A stretch of 43,522 bases of DNA from Flavobacteriales bacterium (GTDB lineage Bacteria > Bacteroidota > Bacteroidia > Flavobacteriales_D > Crocinitomicaceae). Shown piece after piece: positions 32,121 through 42,207 of this stretch. Each line of letters starts with the position of its first letter. The stretch's first letter is position 1. The notes under the pieces are model-generated. The model was not told where the DNA came from, searched no databases, and worked only from the letters and a program-made list of their open reading frames with translations. Location of the stretch: positions 1 through 43,522 of the forward strand of contig CANGIC010000003.1 of the NCBI GenBank assembly GCA_947453795.1, written 5' to 3'. The position numbers and the translations under genes are program-made.

Positions 32121-32818
32121 TGAAATTTGAATTGTGCGCCGCTTCAATTGAAGCCATTCAGTTAGCCAAGGAATTGAATTTTGACCGCATCGAGTTATGT
32201 CAAAACCTCGAGCAAGGTGGACTAACACCTTCATTCTCCATGATAGATTATGCGATTGCCTATGGTATTCCAACGCATGTGCTTATTCGTCCTCGACCGG
32301 GGGGATTCACCTACAATTCAGATGAACTCGAATTGATTATCCGTGAAGTGGTCAACTGTAAGAACATGGGAGCGGCAGGAATCGTGATTGGCGTATTGAA
32401 TGAAAGTGGTTCCATCGATGAGCCCATCCTGGAGGAAATCATGAAAAAGTCAGGGAGTCTTGAAGTGACCTTTCACCGCGCATTTGACGATTGCGTAGAG
32501 TGGAAGAGAGCTATGGATATCCTAATTAAACATGGGGTAAGTCGGATCTTGTCATCTGGCCTAGCGCGCAATGTAGAGATCGGTTATCCTATTTTAAATG
32601 AAATGATTAAATACGCAGCGGGTCGCATTGAAATCATGACAGGTGGGGGAGTAAATGCGTCAAACATCGGACGTTTGGTGGAGGAATTGCATCCAGATGC
32701 GATTCATTTTTCGGGCACGGTTAAATTTCAGTTGGATGAGGAATCACTTTTTTCGGAATCCATTTTAAAAGTTGATGTGAACAAGGTGAAACGCATTCTT
32801 TCGGCTGCTACTGTGTAA
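32120..32818 (+). CDS. cutC: CutC family protein
   Basis: A 232-aa TIM-barrel protein of the CutC family. It matches from the first residues (MKFELCAASIEAIQLAKE) through RIELCQNLEQGGLTPS, the LIRPRPGGFTYN strand-loop, VTFHRAFDDC and the late MTGGGVNASNIGRL and HFSGTV. CutC was named for copper tolerance in E. coli, but the enzymatic role is not established and the copper link has been questioned. It overlaps the GH20 stop by one base, making a tightly coupled icmF-GH20-cutC transcript. A short gap separates the next secreted protein gene. Confidence 0.93.
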   Translation: MKFELCAASIEAIQLAKELNFDRIELCQNLEQGGLTPSFSMIDYAIAYGIPTHVLIRPRPGGFTYNSDELELIIREVVNCKNMGAAGIVIGVLNESGSIDEPILEEIMKKSGSLEVTFHRAFDDCVEWKRAMDILIKHGVSRILSSGLARNVEIGYPILNEMIKYAAGRIEIMTGGGVNASNIGRLVEELHPDAIHFSGTVKFQLDEESLFSESILKVDVNKVKRILSAATV

Positions 32819-32846
32819 CAATAGCTGCTTCATTCGTTTTCTGCCC

Positions 32847-33320
32847 ATGAAAAATATTTTTCTCGCTTGTTTATTTTTAGTGTCATCTAACGTCATTGCG
32901 CAATGTGATTCTATTTCAGCGCTGAATCGTCAAATCATTGATTTGGCTGGAAAGAAAATTGGAAAAAAGGTCGATCGTGGTGAGTGCTGGGATTTGGCCA
33001 AGTATGTGCTCGATGAAACAGAGGCCAAATGGGATGGAATGTATACGTTTGGAAGGGCCTTGAAAAAAGGAGAGTGCATCATGCCGGGTGACATCATCCA
33101 ATTTGAAAAACTCAAAACAGTTTCCGAAAACAATGGGGTGAAATCAACAGAAATGTTCCCACACCATACAGCCATCGTCTTTGAAGTAATGAACGCAGAT
33201 GAAATCGTACTCATACATCAAAATACGGGATATACAGGCAGGAAGGTAGGGACGAGCAGGTTTAAATTCAGTACAATCACAACGGGAAAGTACACCATTT
33301 ACAGGCCAGTTTCCAATTAA
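32847..33320 (+). CDS. Small secreted Cys/His (papain-like, NlpC/P60- or CHAP-like) protein
   Basis: A 157-aa protein with signal peptide MKNIFLACLFLVSSNVIAQ. The mature part looks like a minimal papain-like amidase. It has a cysteine in RGECWDLAKYVL (Cys47) at the head of a helix, a strand GDIIQFE, a histidine pair in FPHHTAIVFEV (His106/107), and IVLIHQNTG, whose His124 and Asn126 suit the active site. This order (Cys, His, polar) is that of NlpC/P60 and CHAP enzymes, which cut peptidoglycan peptides. I infer the fold from these motifs and cannot name a family with certainty. It may share the icmF-cutC transcript. Confidence 0.7.
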   Translation: MKNIFLACLFLVSSNVIAQCDSISALNRQIIDLAGKKIGKKVDRGECWDLAKYVLDETEAKWDGMYTFGRALKKGECIMPGDIIQFEKLKTVSENNGVKSTEMFPHHTAIVFEVMNADEIVLIHQNTGYTGRKVGTSRFKFSTITTGKYTIYRPVSN

Positions 33321-34180
33321 ATCCGGTCCAAGACATAGCGAATCAACGCTGTCATTTCTTCCGTATATCCTGTGGAAAATTCAAGTTTCGGACGATTTCC
33401 GATGCCCAAACAAATGGTGGTGCATTGATGTCCAAGCGAGCGTCCCAACGCAAACAAAGCCGAACTTTCCATTTCGAAATTCATGACTTTTAATCCTTCC
33501 AATTTGACAGCTGTCAATTGCTCGTTCAGGAGCGCCGTTTTTGCCTTCAAGCGCAATTGTCTACCTTGAGGTCCATAAAAGCCACTACTGGACACCGTAA
33601 CCCCATCAAATGTTAGATCAGAACGCAATCGCTCATTCAATTCTTGAGAAGCACTGATCAAATAAGGTTGAATAGCTTCGGGAAGTGTTAGTTGTGATGA
33701 AATGGCTTCCTTCAGTGATTGTTCTACTTCGCTTTGTGGTACTTCATAAAAGTGGGCAACATTGTCCAATCCGAAGGCGTGTGAACTAAGGATGTATGAA
33801 TGTACAGGCACATCTGGTTGCAATATTCCACAAGTTCCAATGCGAATCAGTGTGAGTTTTTTGAACGCAGTGAAGTCCTTTCTTTCAATTAAATCAATGT
33901 TGGCCAAGGCATCCAACTCATTGATGGTAATATCAATGTTGTCTGTACCTATACCTGTTGAAATGGCCGAAATTCGTTTTCCCTTGTACATGCCCGTGTG
34001 GCAAACAAATTCCCGATGTCGTGAGCGGTGTTCAACCGTGTCAAATAAATCCGACACCATATTTACGCGATCTTGATCGCCTACAAGGATAACTGTTTCA
34101 GCAAGTACTTCGGGTGAAATCCCTAAATGGTAAACCTGACCTTTAGCGTCCAGTACAAGTTCTGTGGCGGGATATTTCAT
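33317..34180 (-). CDS. Nucleoside phosphorylase (uridine phosphorylase-like)
   Basis: Cleaves a nucleoside with phosphate to base and ribose-1-phosphate (nucleotide salvage, cytoplasm). It has 287 residues. Family landmarks are LVGDQDRV (phosphate loop), ISTGIGTDNIDITINEL, IRIGTCGIL and the ribose/base-site NFEMESSALFALG. The GTDNIDI variant is common in Bacteroidota members annotated as uridine or purine nucleoside phosphorylases; exact base preference cannot be told. It lies 17 bases downstream of the DUF4197 gene and probably on the same transcript. Its stop shares TTAA with the stop of the convergent secreted-protein gene. Confidence 0.9.
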   Translation of the reverse strand: MKYPATELVLDAKGQVYHLGISPEVLAETVILVGDQDRVNMVSDLFDTVEHRSRHREFVCHTGMYKGKRISAISTGIGTDNIDITINELDALANIDLIERKDFTAFKKLTLIRIGTCGILQPDVPVHSYILSSHAFGLDNVAHFYEVPQSEVEQSLKEAISSQLTLPEAIQPYLISASQELNERLRSDLTFDGVTVSSSGFYGPQGRQLRLKAKTALLNEQLTAVKLEGLKVMNFEMESSALFALGRSLGHQCTTICLGIGNRPKLEFSTGYTEEMTALIRYVLDRI

Positions 34181-34197
34181 AGGAAGGGAAAGGGGAA

Positions 34198-34947
34198 TTA
34201 ATGCTGTGTAAGACTGCCAAATACCTTTTGCAAAATATCAGAAACGCGTGCTAAAGGATCTTTACGGATTTTATTTTCTTCGATAGCCACCATGTAAAAT
34301 AATCCTTCAATTGCTTTTTCAGTCACGTACTTGTTCAAATCAGGATTTAACTTCTGACCGCCGGAAATGGTCATTGCCGCATTGTATTTGGTGATTAGTG
34401 GCTCCCAGTACTCCGTCAATTTCACTGTAGCTATGGCTGCTTGAACTTTTGGCGCAAAAGCATCCACCAATTTTTGTGTCGTATTGTCACGCAAGAACTT
34501 TGTCGCAGAACCGTCTCCACCATTTAAAATCGCAAAACCATCAGAAATACTCATGTTTTTAATGGCATCTGCAAAAATAGGTAGCGCTTCTTTTGTAGCT
34601 TCTTCTGCTGCTCTGTTCAATGTTGTTTCAAACTTCTCCACTTGGCCTGTCAATCCAAGATCAAGCGCTTTTTGTTTTACTTTGGCGGCGTCAGGAGGGA
34701 AGGGGAGGCGGATGGATGCATTTTTCAGAAAACCATCCGTAACTGAAGTTAAACTTACCGAGTTTTTAATACCAACATTCAACGCTTCTTTTAATCCGGA
34801 AATTACTTCATCATTGGTCAATGATGGTTTCGTTGGTGTTGTCGTTGTCGTTGCATTGACTAAAGATGCCGCTTCGTTCAATACATCGCATGCCGTGAAA
34901 ATGAAGCCAGTTGAAAGGGTAAGTAAAATGAGGAGTGTCTTTTTCAT
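34198..34947 (-). CDS. DUF4197 family lipoprotein
   Basis: A 249-aa protein. From MKKTLLILL the signal peptide ends in a good lipobox, IFTACDVL, so the protein is lipid-anchored (a product of the lgt pathway). A threonine-rich spacer (ATTTTTPTKPSL) precedes the DUF4197 domain: EVISGLKEALNVGIKNSVSLTS, ASIRLPFPPDAAKVK, LNRAAEEATKEALPIF and a C-terminal YVTEKAIEGLFYMVAIEENKIRKDP. The function of the family is unknown. The start at 34947 is preferred to one seven codons upstream because it gives a standard KK-hydrophobic signal. It is followed by the nucleoside phosphorylase gene. Confidence 0.9.
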   Translation of the reverse strand: MKKTLLILLTLSTGFIFTACDVLNEAASLVNATTTTTPTKPSLTNDEVISGLKEALNVGIKNSVSLTSVTDGFLKNASIRLPFPPDAAKVKQKALDLGLTGQVEKFETTLNRAAEEATKEALPIFADAIKNMSISDGFAILNGGDGSATKFLRDNTTQKLVDAFAPKVQAAIATVKLTEYWEPLITKYNAAMTISGGQKLNPDLNKYVTEKAIEGLFYMVAIEENKIRKDPLARVSDILQKVFGSLTQH

Positions 34948-35001
34948 GGTTAGTTTGTTAGGATACAAAAATGGTGTTTTTCTATGGTTTGACCAAATAA
35001 A

Positions 35002-35028
35002 AAAGAGGAGACCATTGGCCTCCTCTTT
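35002..35028 (-). terminator. Rho-independent terminator of the SprB-repeat protein gene
   Basis: A 9-bp stem AAAGAGGAG / CTCCTCTTT with a nine-base loop; the minus strand continues TTTTATTTGG. It lies 20 bases past the stop at 35048. Confidence 0.88.
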
Positions 35029-35047
35029 GAATTCGTTTATCGGTAAT

Positions 35048-37753
35048 TTACTTCAAGACATTGATGCATCCGTTGAACGTAAATTTATTGTCATTTACGG
35101 TATCTTTTCCACGTGCAATCCAGGTGTATGTTCCTTGAGGAACGATGTTTCCACCATAAGTTCCATCCCATTTAGCCGTTGCATCATGCGATTCCCAAAT
35201 TACTTCACCCCAACGGTTGTAGATGAACAATTCAAAGTCATAGATGTCAAGACCAGCAACAAAGATCTCCCAAGATTGGTTGTGTTCATCGCCATCCGGT
35301 GTAAAGGTGTTTGGCGCATAGAAAATCACATCTTGAATGATATTCATGTCGATCGTTATTGTATCGGAACAACCGTATTCTGTCGTAACTATTAGCGTCA
35401 CAGGATACACCCCAACAACACCTTCCGGATAAGTGAATACGGGATTGGCAGAGTTGCTGTAAGAAGGGCTTGAACCTGGACTTAACCATTGCCAATCGAT
35501 CACATCGGCAGAAGACCTGTCTTGCAATTGAATGGTTGTTTCGAAGAATGTCGCTGGGTTCGTAGAGAAGGTAAAGTCAGCTACTGGCAAAGGGCGAACT
35601 TCAATGAAGTCTATGAACGATCCCGTGTACACGCACCCATAGATAGAGGTGATGGTCATGTTCACTGAATACATGCTTGGAATTTCAAAGGTGTTGCTCG
35701 TTGAGTCAGCTCCTTGTTCCATGATGCTTGTTCCATCCGTGAATTCGAAGAAAGTCGTTGCGATTTCTCCGCCGTTAGACGATGAGTTTGTGAACTCGAA
35801 GAACGCTGGTGTACAGTCTTCCAATTTGTTTGGAGTAATGTTCGGAACAATCGGAGTAGGGAAGTAAATCAAGGTACAGGTGTCATCTGTTGGTGATCCA
35901 CATGCTTCACTCAGTACGACACAATATTGTGTATTTGTAAATTCTGGGTCAACAGTAATGGATGAACCAGTGCCAATTTGCGTTCCGTTCTCAGACCAAG
36001 TAAAGGTGTATGGCGAAGATCCTCCAATTGCAGTGATGTCCAATTGAATATCTGCCTCAGGACAAATTTGCGTCGAAGGAGTGATCGATTGAATGTCAAG
36101 TGCTGGTGGCTCACCAATCGTGATAACCTGCGTGATCACACATCCATGTGCGTCAGTGATTGTCACGGTATGATCCGCTGCAACCAAGTCTGTTGCCGTG
36201 TTTGTTGTTGAAACAGATTGATCCCAAGAATACGTATAAGGAGCAGTTCCTTGTGTGATGGTCAACGTAGCCGTTCCGTTATTTCCTGAATTACAGGTTG
36301 CATCGGTTTGTGACGCGATAACTGAAAGCATACCTGGAATCTCAGATACAACAACCGTGGTAATGTCTTGACATCCCACATCAGAAGTCACCGTACAATT
36401 ATAAGTACCTGCTGCTAGTCCCGTAGCTGTTTGAGTTGTTTGTTGCAATGGATCATCCCAAAGGTAAGTTACGTTACCAAGAAGTGGGGTCATGGTTGCT
36501 GTTGCAGTTCCATCCGATCCGCCAGGACATGATACCAACGTCGATGATGAGCTAAATGTTGCTGGAGTATCACCAACGGTTACACTTGCTGTGGCTGTAC
36601 ATCCCATTCCATCTACTGCATTCACAGTATAGGTTCCAGCTGGAACTCCCGTCACAGTTGCTCCACTTGCAGCCAAGGTTGGCCATGTGTAAGTAAATGG
36701 TTGCATGCCCAATCCTGGCACAGCCGTAACCGTACCGATGCTTGAGCTACAAATATCAGGTGTAGATGTGGCGGTTACTGTGGCAGAAACGCGCGTCAAC
36801 CATGTGGTATCTTGGGTAATGGATCCAATACTCGCTCCACATGCAGAACCGGTTAAGAAATAACCTGTTGTTCCAGCGGGAACTACGGGTACCGGTAGAA
36901 CGCCATTGTTGTAGGGGAATGTTTGACCAAGTGTATTGGCCCAGCCCATTCCAGTTCCTGCGGAGTAAACAAGCAAATAAGGAACAGTGGTAATGGTATA
37001 TCCTCCCGAAACACCTGGCGCTCCTGGAGTGTAGCGTTTACCGTCTTGATTTGCAGACCATGCCGTGTTATTTCTTCCAGGCGTGATGTGTGCGACTGTT
37101 CCTGTTGAGTTTTCTGTTCCTTGAATGGCTAAACCTCCGTTCCAGTTTGGACAAGGTGGCTTATTTCCAATATGGAATTCCACAACATTTGTTGTTTCGT
37201 ACAATACAATGGCAAGGTAAGAACACTGTGCACATGAAAATGTAGGCACTTCTCGGTAGAGAACTAAGAATTTCCTGTTGGGCGCGGTTCCGATCGTTTG
37301 ATAGGAAACTTGTCCCCCAATACCAGGGTTAAGGTCTTGGTAACATCCCATGGCTGAATTCTTTGCATCAGCAAAGGTGGCACTTGGTAAAGCCCCAATT
37401 CCACTCAAAGACCATGTACAATATCCATTCGCTTTGGCCAAGTCAAAAGAAACCAATCCATTTGAACCAATTACCAATTGCGTATAGTTGTTGTTATAGA
37501 AGTTAAATGTAAATCCGATATTCACTACTCCAGAATAAACATCGTCACTCAAGGAAACGTTTGTCGGGGCGTTCATGAACAATCCCGCTGCTCCAGCTCC
37601 ACCAATTCCGCCAGTGCTACAGTTGTTAATAGTGACAGGTGTCCCCGCGCAAACGGTGGCGTCCTCACCAAGACAAAGCGTTACAGGTGTTTGAGCATTT
37701 GTTGTGCCTCCAATGGAAAGCAATAGCAGTGTTGAAAAAAGTAGTTTTCTCAT
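35048..37753 (-). CDS. Type IX-secreted surface protein with SprB repeats, PKD and gliding-type C-terminal domain
   Basis: A 901-aa exported protein. The signal peptide (MRKLLFSTLLLLSIGGTTNAQ) is followed by an N-terminal beta region with cysteine pairs. Then come three SprB-type repeats of about 75-80 residues, each with a CPGGSDGTATAT or CNSGNNGTATLT style opening and YTYSWDQS or VTYLWDD style core. An immunoglobulin/PKD-like section follows (ADFTFSTNPATFFETTIQLQDRS, then FTYPEGVVGVYPVTLIV). The last 90 residues (FYAPNTFTPDGDEHNQSWEIF, YNRWGEVIWES, GTYTWIARGKD) are the gliding-associated CHU_C type B sorting domain for type IX secretion. A terminator follows; TAAATTTG upstream at 37789-37796 is the likely promoter box. 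Confidence 0.92.
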   Translation of the reverse strand: MRKLLFSTLLLLSIGGTTNAQTPVTLCLGEDATVCAGTPVTINNCSTGGIGGAGAAGLFMNAPTNVSLSDDVYSGVVNIGFTFNFYNNNYTQLVIGSNGLVSFDLAKANGYCTWSLSGIGALPSATFADAKNSAMGCYQDLNPGIGGQVSYQTIGTAPNRKFLVLYREVPTFSCAQCSYLAIVLYETTNVVEFHIGNKPPCPNWNGGLAIQGTENSTGTVAHITPGRNNTAWSANQDGKRYTPGAPGVSGGYTITTVPYLLVYSAGTGMGWANTLGQTFPYNNGVLPVPVVPAGTTGYFLTGSACGASIGSITQDTTWLTRVSATVTATSTPDICSSSIGTVTAVPGLGMQPFTYTWPTLAASGATVTGVPAGTYTVNAVDGMGCTATASVTVGDTPATFSSSSTLVSCPGGSDGTATATMTPLLGNVTYLWDDPLQQTTQTATGLAAGTYNCTVTSDVGCQDITTVVVSEIPGMLSVIASQTDATCNSGNNGTATLTITQGTAPYTYSWDQSVSTTNTATDLVAADHTVTITDAHGCVITQVITIGEPPALDIQSITPSTQICPEADIQLDITAIGGSSPYTFTWSENGTQIGTGSSITVDPEFTNTQYCVVLSEACGSPTDDTCTLIYFPTPIVPNITPNKLEDCTPAFFEFTNSSSNGGEIATTFFEFTDGTSIMEQGADSTSNTFEIPSMYSVNMTITSIYGCVYTGSFIDFIEVRPLPVADFTFSTNPATFFETTIQLQDRSSADVIDWQWLSPGSSPSYSNSANPVFTYPEGVVGVYPVTLIVTTEYGCSDTITIDMNIIQDVIFYAPNTFTPDGDEHNQSWEIFVAGLDIYDFELFIYNRWGEVIWESHDATAKWDGTYGGNIVPQGTYTWIARGKDTVNDNKFTFNGCINVLK

Positions 37754-37788
37754 GATGTTAAGTCAGTTTTAACTAGCAAGTAGACGCA

Positions 37789-37796
37789 CAAATTTA
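37789..37796 (-). promoter_or_regulatory. -7 promoter box for the SprB-repeat protein gene
   Basis: The minus strand reads TAAATTTG, 35 bases before the ATG at 37753. No clear -33 element. The gap 37754-37974 is AT-rich and otherwise featureless. Confidence 0.4.
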
Positions 37797-37941
37797 TATA
37801 AAGTTGCCGTTTAATAAAAATCTAAGCGTAATTAGAATTTAATTAGCTGTAATACAATAGTTTAAATACAAAATAAGTTTAGGTGAGAATCGATATTTTT
37901 GAACAAATTTCAGACGGATATCAGTTCCTTAAAATATTCAT

Positions 37942-37949
37942 TACATTTG
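37942..37949 (+). promoter_or_regulatory. -7 promoter box for gdhA
   Basis: TACATTTG, 25 bases before the gdhA ATG. No clear -33 match. Confidence 0.5.
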
Positions 37950-37971
37950 TCCGACCAATAAAATTTTTTAG

Positions 37972-39330
<1,359 letters not shown>

Positions 39331-39351
39331 TCAAATCAAAACGAAATAATG

Positions 39352-39380
39352 AAAGCCGTTCCTTGTGGACGGCTTTTTTT
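39352..39380 (+). terminator. Rho-independent terminator of gdhA
   Basis: An 8-bp stem AAAGCCGT / ACGGCTTT with a nine-base loop, running into a tract of seven T, 21 bases after the stop. Confidence 0.9.
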
Positions 39381-39452
39381 GTGGATAAAATGCTGTAAAG
39401 TGAAAAACCCTTCGGACATTTTGCAGTAATTTTACCGAAACATTTTAGACAT

Positions 39453-41450
39453 ATGGACGCATTGGACAAACGCTATATTGAGTTCAATAGAGACGGATTT
39501 GACGATCAAGAATTGCTGACAATTTATCGGACTATTTTAAAGCCGCGGATGATTGAAGAAAAGATGCTTATTCTTTTGCGTCAAGGAAAAATCACGAAAT
39601 GGTTTTCTGGCTGGGGTCAAGAAGGAATTTCAGTGGGTTGCGCTTATGCCATGCATTCCGATGAATATATTCTCCCAATGCATAGAAATCTGGGGGTGTT
39701 TACCACAAGAGGCATTCCAATGAACCGACTCTTTGCGCAATTTCAAGGGAAAATGTCGGGTTTCACAAAAGGTAGAGATCGCTCTTTTCACTTTGGTACA
39801 CAGGACTATAAATTGGTGGGGATGATTTCTCACCTTGGTCCTCAATTGGGCATTGCTGATGGCATTGCTCTCGCAAATAAACTAAAGGACAATAAAAAAT
39901 CAACGATTGTATTCACTGGAGACGGTGGTGCCTCTGAAGGTGATTTTCACGAATCATTGAATGTGGCTTCAGTTTGGGATTTGCCTGTGATTTTTGCGAT
40001 TGAAAACAACTGTTGGGGACTTTCCACTCCTTCGGTGGAACAATTTCGCTGTAAACAATTCATCGACAAAGGAATCGGTTATGGAATGGAAGCCGTTCAG
40101 GTAAATGGTAACAATATCCTAGATGTCATTCGCACGGTTCGAAAAATCAATGACGACATTCGATCGAATCCGAAACCCTATATTTTGGAGTTAATGACCT
40201 TCAGAATGCGCGGTCACGAGGAGGCCTCAGGAACGAAATACTATCCGGAAGGATTGCAAGACGAATGGTCGAAACAAGATCCTGTGGCTAACTTTGAGTT
40301 ATTCTTGAAGGAGATCGGTGTGCTCAGCAATGAGGTGGATGAAAAATACCGAGCAGAATTGAAAGAGGAAATTCAACATGGATTCGACGAAGCCAATGCG
40401 GAACCGATGATTGATGCTTCTTTGGAACGAGAAATGGAAGATTTATACGCGCCTTTCAATCAGGTAGTGCACCAGTCCGTAGGAAATAAAACAGAAAAAC
40501 GCTTCATTGATGCCATTCAAGACGGATTGCGCCAGTCGATGGAAAAATACCCAGACTTGGTGATCATGGGACAAGATATCGCCGAATACGGCGGTGCGTT
40601 CAAGGTTACGGAAGGATTTGTAGATCTGTTCGGCAAAGGTCGCGTGCGCAACACACCGATCTGTGAGTCGGCGATTGTTGGCGCGGGACTGGGTTTATCC
40701 ATTTCAGGAATGAAGGCGATTGTAGAGATGCAATTTGCAGATTTCGTGACCTGTGGTTTCAACCAAATCGTGAATAACTTGGCCAAGATGCACTGGCGAT
40801 GGGGACAAAACGCAGATGTGGTTGTCCGAATGCCTACAGGAGCAGGAACGGCTGCTGGACCGTTCCATTCACAAAGCAATGAAGCTTGGTTCTTCCATAC
40901 ACCAGGACTAAAAATCGTTTATGCCTCAACACCTTACGATGCAAAAGGATTGATGAATGCAGCCATCGAGGATCCAAATCCTGTCATGGTGTTTGAACAC
41001 AAATACTTGTACCGAAGTTTAAAAGAAGAAATTCCAGACGATTACTATACCGTTGAAATTGGGAAAGCGCGAAAAGTTTCAGAAGGCAATGAATTGACAA
41101 TAATTACCTATGGTTTAGGCGTTCATTGGGCAACAGAAGCTACAGAGGCCTTGAATATCTCCGCTGAAATTATAGATTTAAGAACCTTGTTGCCTTTGGA
41201 TACTGAGGCCATTTACTCCGCTGTACGCAAGACGGGAAAAGTGCTCGTACTGCATGAAGATTGCATGACTGGTGGAATAGGAGGTGAGTTGGTGGCTTTG
41301 ATCAATGAGCATTGCTTCACTGATCTCGACGCACCAGTGAAACGCATTGCATCGCTCGATACACCTGTTCCGTTTGCGGTTCCATTGGAAAATCAATTCC
41401 TGCCTAAGGAGCGATTGATGGAGGCAATCAAGGAGTTAAGAAACTACTAG
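39453..41450 (+). CDS. Fused E1 alpha-beta subunit of a 2-oxoacid (branched-chain type) dehydrogenase
   Basis: Thiamine-diphosphate-dependent decarboxylase of a 2-oxoacid dehydrogenase complex, with alpha and beta chains in one 665-aa polypeptide. The alpha half (about 1-330) has the ThDP/Mg motif GDGGASEGDFHESLN to ENN (156-186) and FRMRGHEEASG. The beta half (about 345-665) has IMGQDIAEYGGAFKVTEG, TPICESAIVGAGLGLSISG and the YGLGVHWATEATEAL/LHEDCMTGGIGGEL segments. The layout resembles branched-chain E1 of Bacteroidota; pyruvate or acetoin use is possible. E2 and E3 genes are not adjacent. With icmF, it hints at branched-chain amino acid metabolism. Confidence 0.93.
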   Translation: MDALDKRYIEFNRDGFDDQELLTIYRTILKPRMIEEKMLILLRQGKITKWFSGWGQEGISVGCAYAMHSDEYILPMHRNLGVFTTRGIPMNRLFAQFQGKMSGFTKGRDRSFHFGTQDYKLVGMISHLGPQLGIADGIALANKLKDNKKSTIVFTGDGGASEGDFHESLNVASVWDLPVIFAIENNCWGLSTPSVEQFRCKQFIDKGIGYGMEAVQVNGNNILDVIRTVRKINDDIRSNPKPYILELMTFRMRGHEEASGTKYYPEGLQDEWSKQDPVANFELFLKEIGVLSNEVDEKYRAELKEEIQHGFDEANAEPMIDASLEREMEDLYAPFNQVVHQSVGNKTEKRFIDAIQDGLRQSMEKYPDLVIMGQDIAEYGGAFKVTEGFVDLFGKGRVRNTPICESAIVGAGLGLSISGMKAIVEMQFADFVTCGFNQIVNNLAKMHWRWGQNADVVVRMPTGAGTAAGPFHSQSNEAWFFHTPGLKIVYASTPYDAKGLMNAAIEDPNPVMVFEHKYLYRSLKEEIPDDYYTVEIGKARKVSEGNELTIITYGLGVHWATEATEALNISAEIIDLRTLLPLDTEAIYSAVRKTGKVLVLHEDCMTGGIGGELVALINEHCFTDLDAPVKRIASLDTPVPFAVPLENQFLPKERLMEAIKELRNY

Positions 41451-41460
41451 ACATAAAAAA

Positions 41461-41487
41461 AACCGGTCATTGCTGATCGGTTTTTTT
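41461..41487 (+). terminator. Bidirectional terminator between E1 and the LolA-like gene
   Basis: An 8-bp stem with one G-T pair (AACCGGTC / GATCGGTT, loop of six) flanked by A-runs on the left and T-runs on the right, so it can end transcription from both convergent genes. Confidence 0.85.
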
Positions 41488-41505
41488 GATTTATTCTATC
41501 TGGGA

Positions 41506-42147
41506 TTAGTCTTTAATAACTTCATAGCCAGGATACTTCTTGATGTCGAAAACGAATTTTGAATCTTCCACTGTTGGATTCGATTGAAATTTAGTGATGG
41601 TGTAGGTCATCGTAGTTCCATCTTTCGTTTTCATTACTGCCTTTTTCAATTCGTTAGTAGCTTTTGAAATGTACAAGGTGATGGTGTGGTAATCTACTTT
41701 CCCTGGATTTTTAGGGTACAAGCTGATGACATGAACGGCTTCATTGTTTAATTTGTCTTCACGCTCGTACTTATTTTTAAAACCTGTTTCCCAAATCGTC
41801 ATTAATTCCTTTGGATTCATCGACTCTTCATCTTTTTCGTTGGCGTCAGTTTCATACACCATTTTTTCTTCCTTGATGACAGTCCAAGTTTTTATACCGT
41901 TGGAAATGATCGTGTTTTCACCGTAGGAAGCATAAAATTTTTCGCCTTTCACCCAACCTTTGCCCGTTTCGCTTTCATTCGTTCCGTTGTCCGCATTTTT
42001 AATGCTTGCAGAAAATTCAATGTAGAAAGATTTTTGGGCTTTCATCTTTGCAGAAAGCTTGTCTAGAATGCCTTGTGACTTCGCATCTTGCGCAAAAGCA
42101 GATGTTCCAAGGGTAAAAAGTGTCGCAAATAAAAGTATCGCTCGCAT
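41506..42147 (-). CDS. LolA-like outer-membrane lipoprotein carrier protein
   Basis: A 213-aa periplasmic protein with signal peptide MRAILLFATLFTLGTSAFAQ. The mature part fits the LolA fold of Bacteroidota: ILDKLSAKMKAQKSFYIEFSASIKN, then GWVKGEKFYASYGENTIISNGIKTWTV, paired beta strands around MVYETDANE, and the ending KFQSNPTVEDSKFVFDIKKYPGYEVI, as in outer membrane lipoprotein carrier family proteins. LolA ferries lipoproteins from the inner to the outer membrane; whether this copy is the main carrier or a paralogue cannot be decided here. An esterase gene is upstream on the same strand, 60 bases away. Confidence 0.87.
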   Translation of the reverse strand: MRAILLFATLFTLGTSAFAQDAKSQGILDKLSAKMKAQKSFYIEFSASIKNADNGTNESETGKGWVKGEKFYASYGENTIISNGIKTWTVIKEEKMVYETDANEKDEESMNPKELMTIWETGFKNKYEREDKLNNEAVHVISLYPKNPGKVDYHTITLYISKATNELKKAVMKTKDGTTMTYTITKFQSNPTVEDSKFVFDIKKYPGYEVIKD

Positions 42148-42207
42148 CGTATAAAATTTCGGCGCAAATATCAGAAATTATGCCAAATAAACAGTGATAA
42201 GATTGTA

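Noticed and set aside
34484-35395. A 303-codon rightward open frame across the DUF4197 gene and the end of the SprB-repeat gene
   Set aside because: It lies antisense to two well-supported genes and across a terminator, and its translation has no recognisable protein features.
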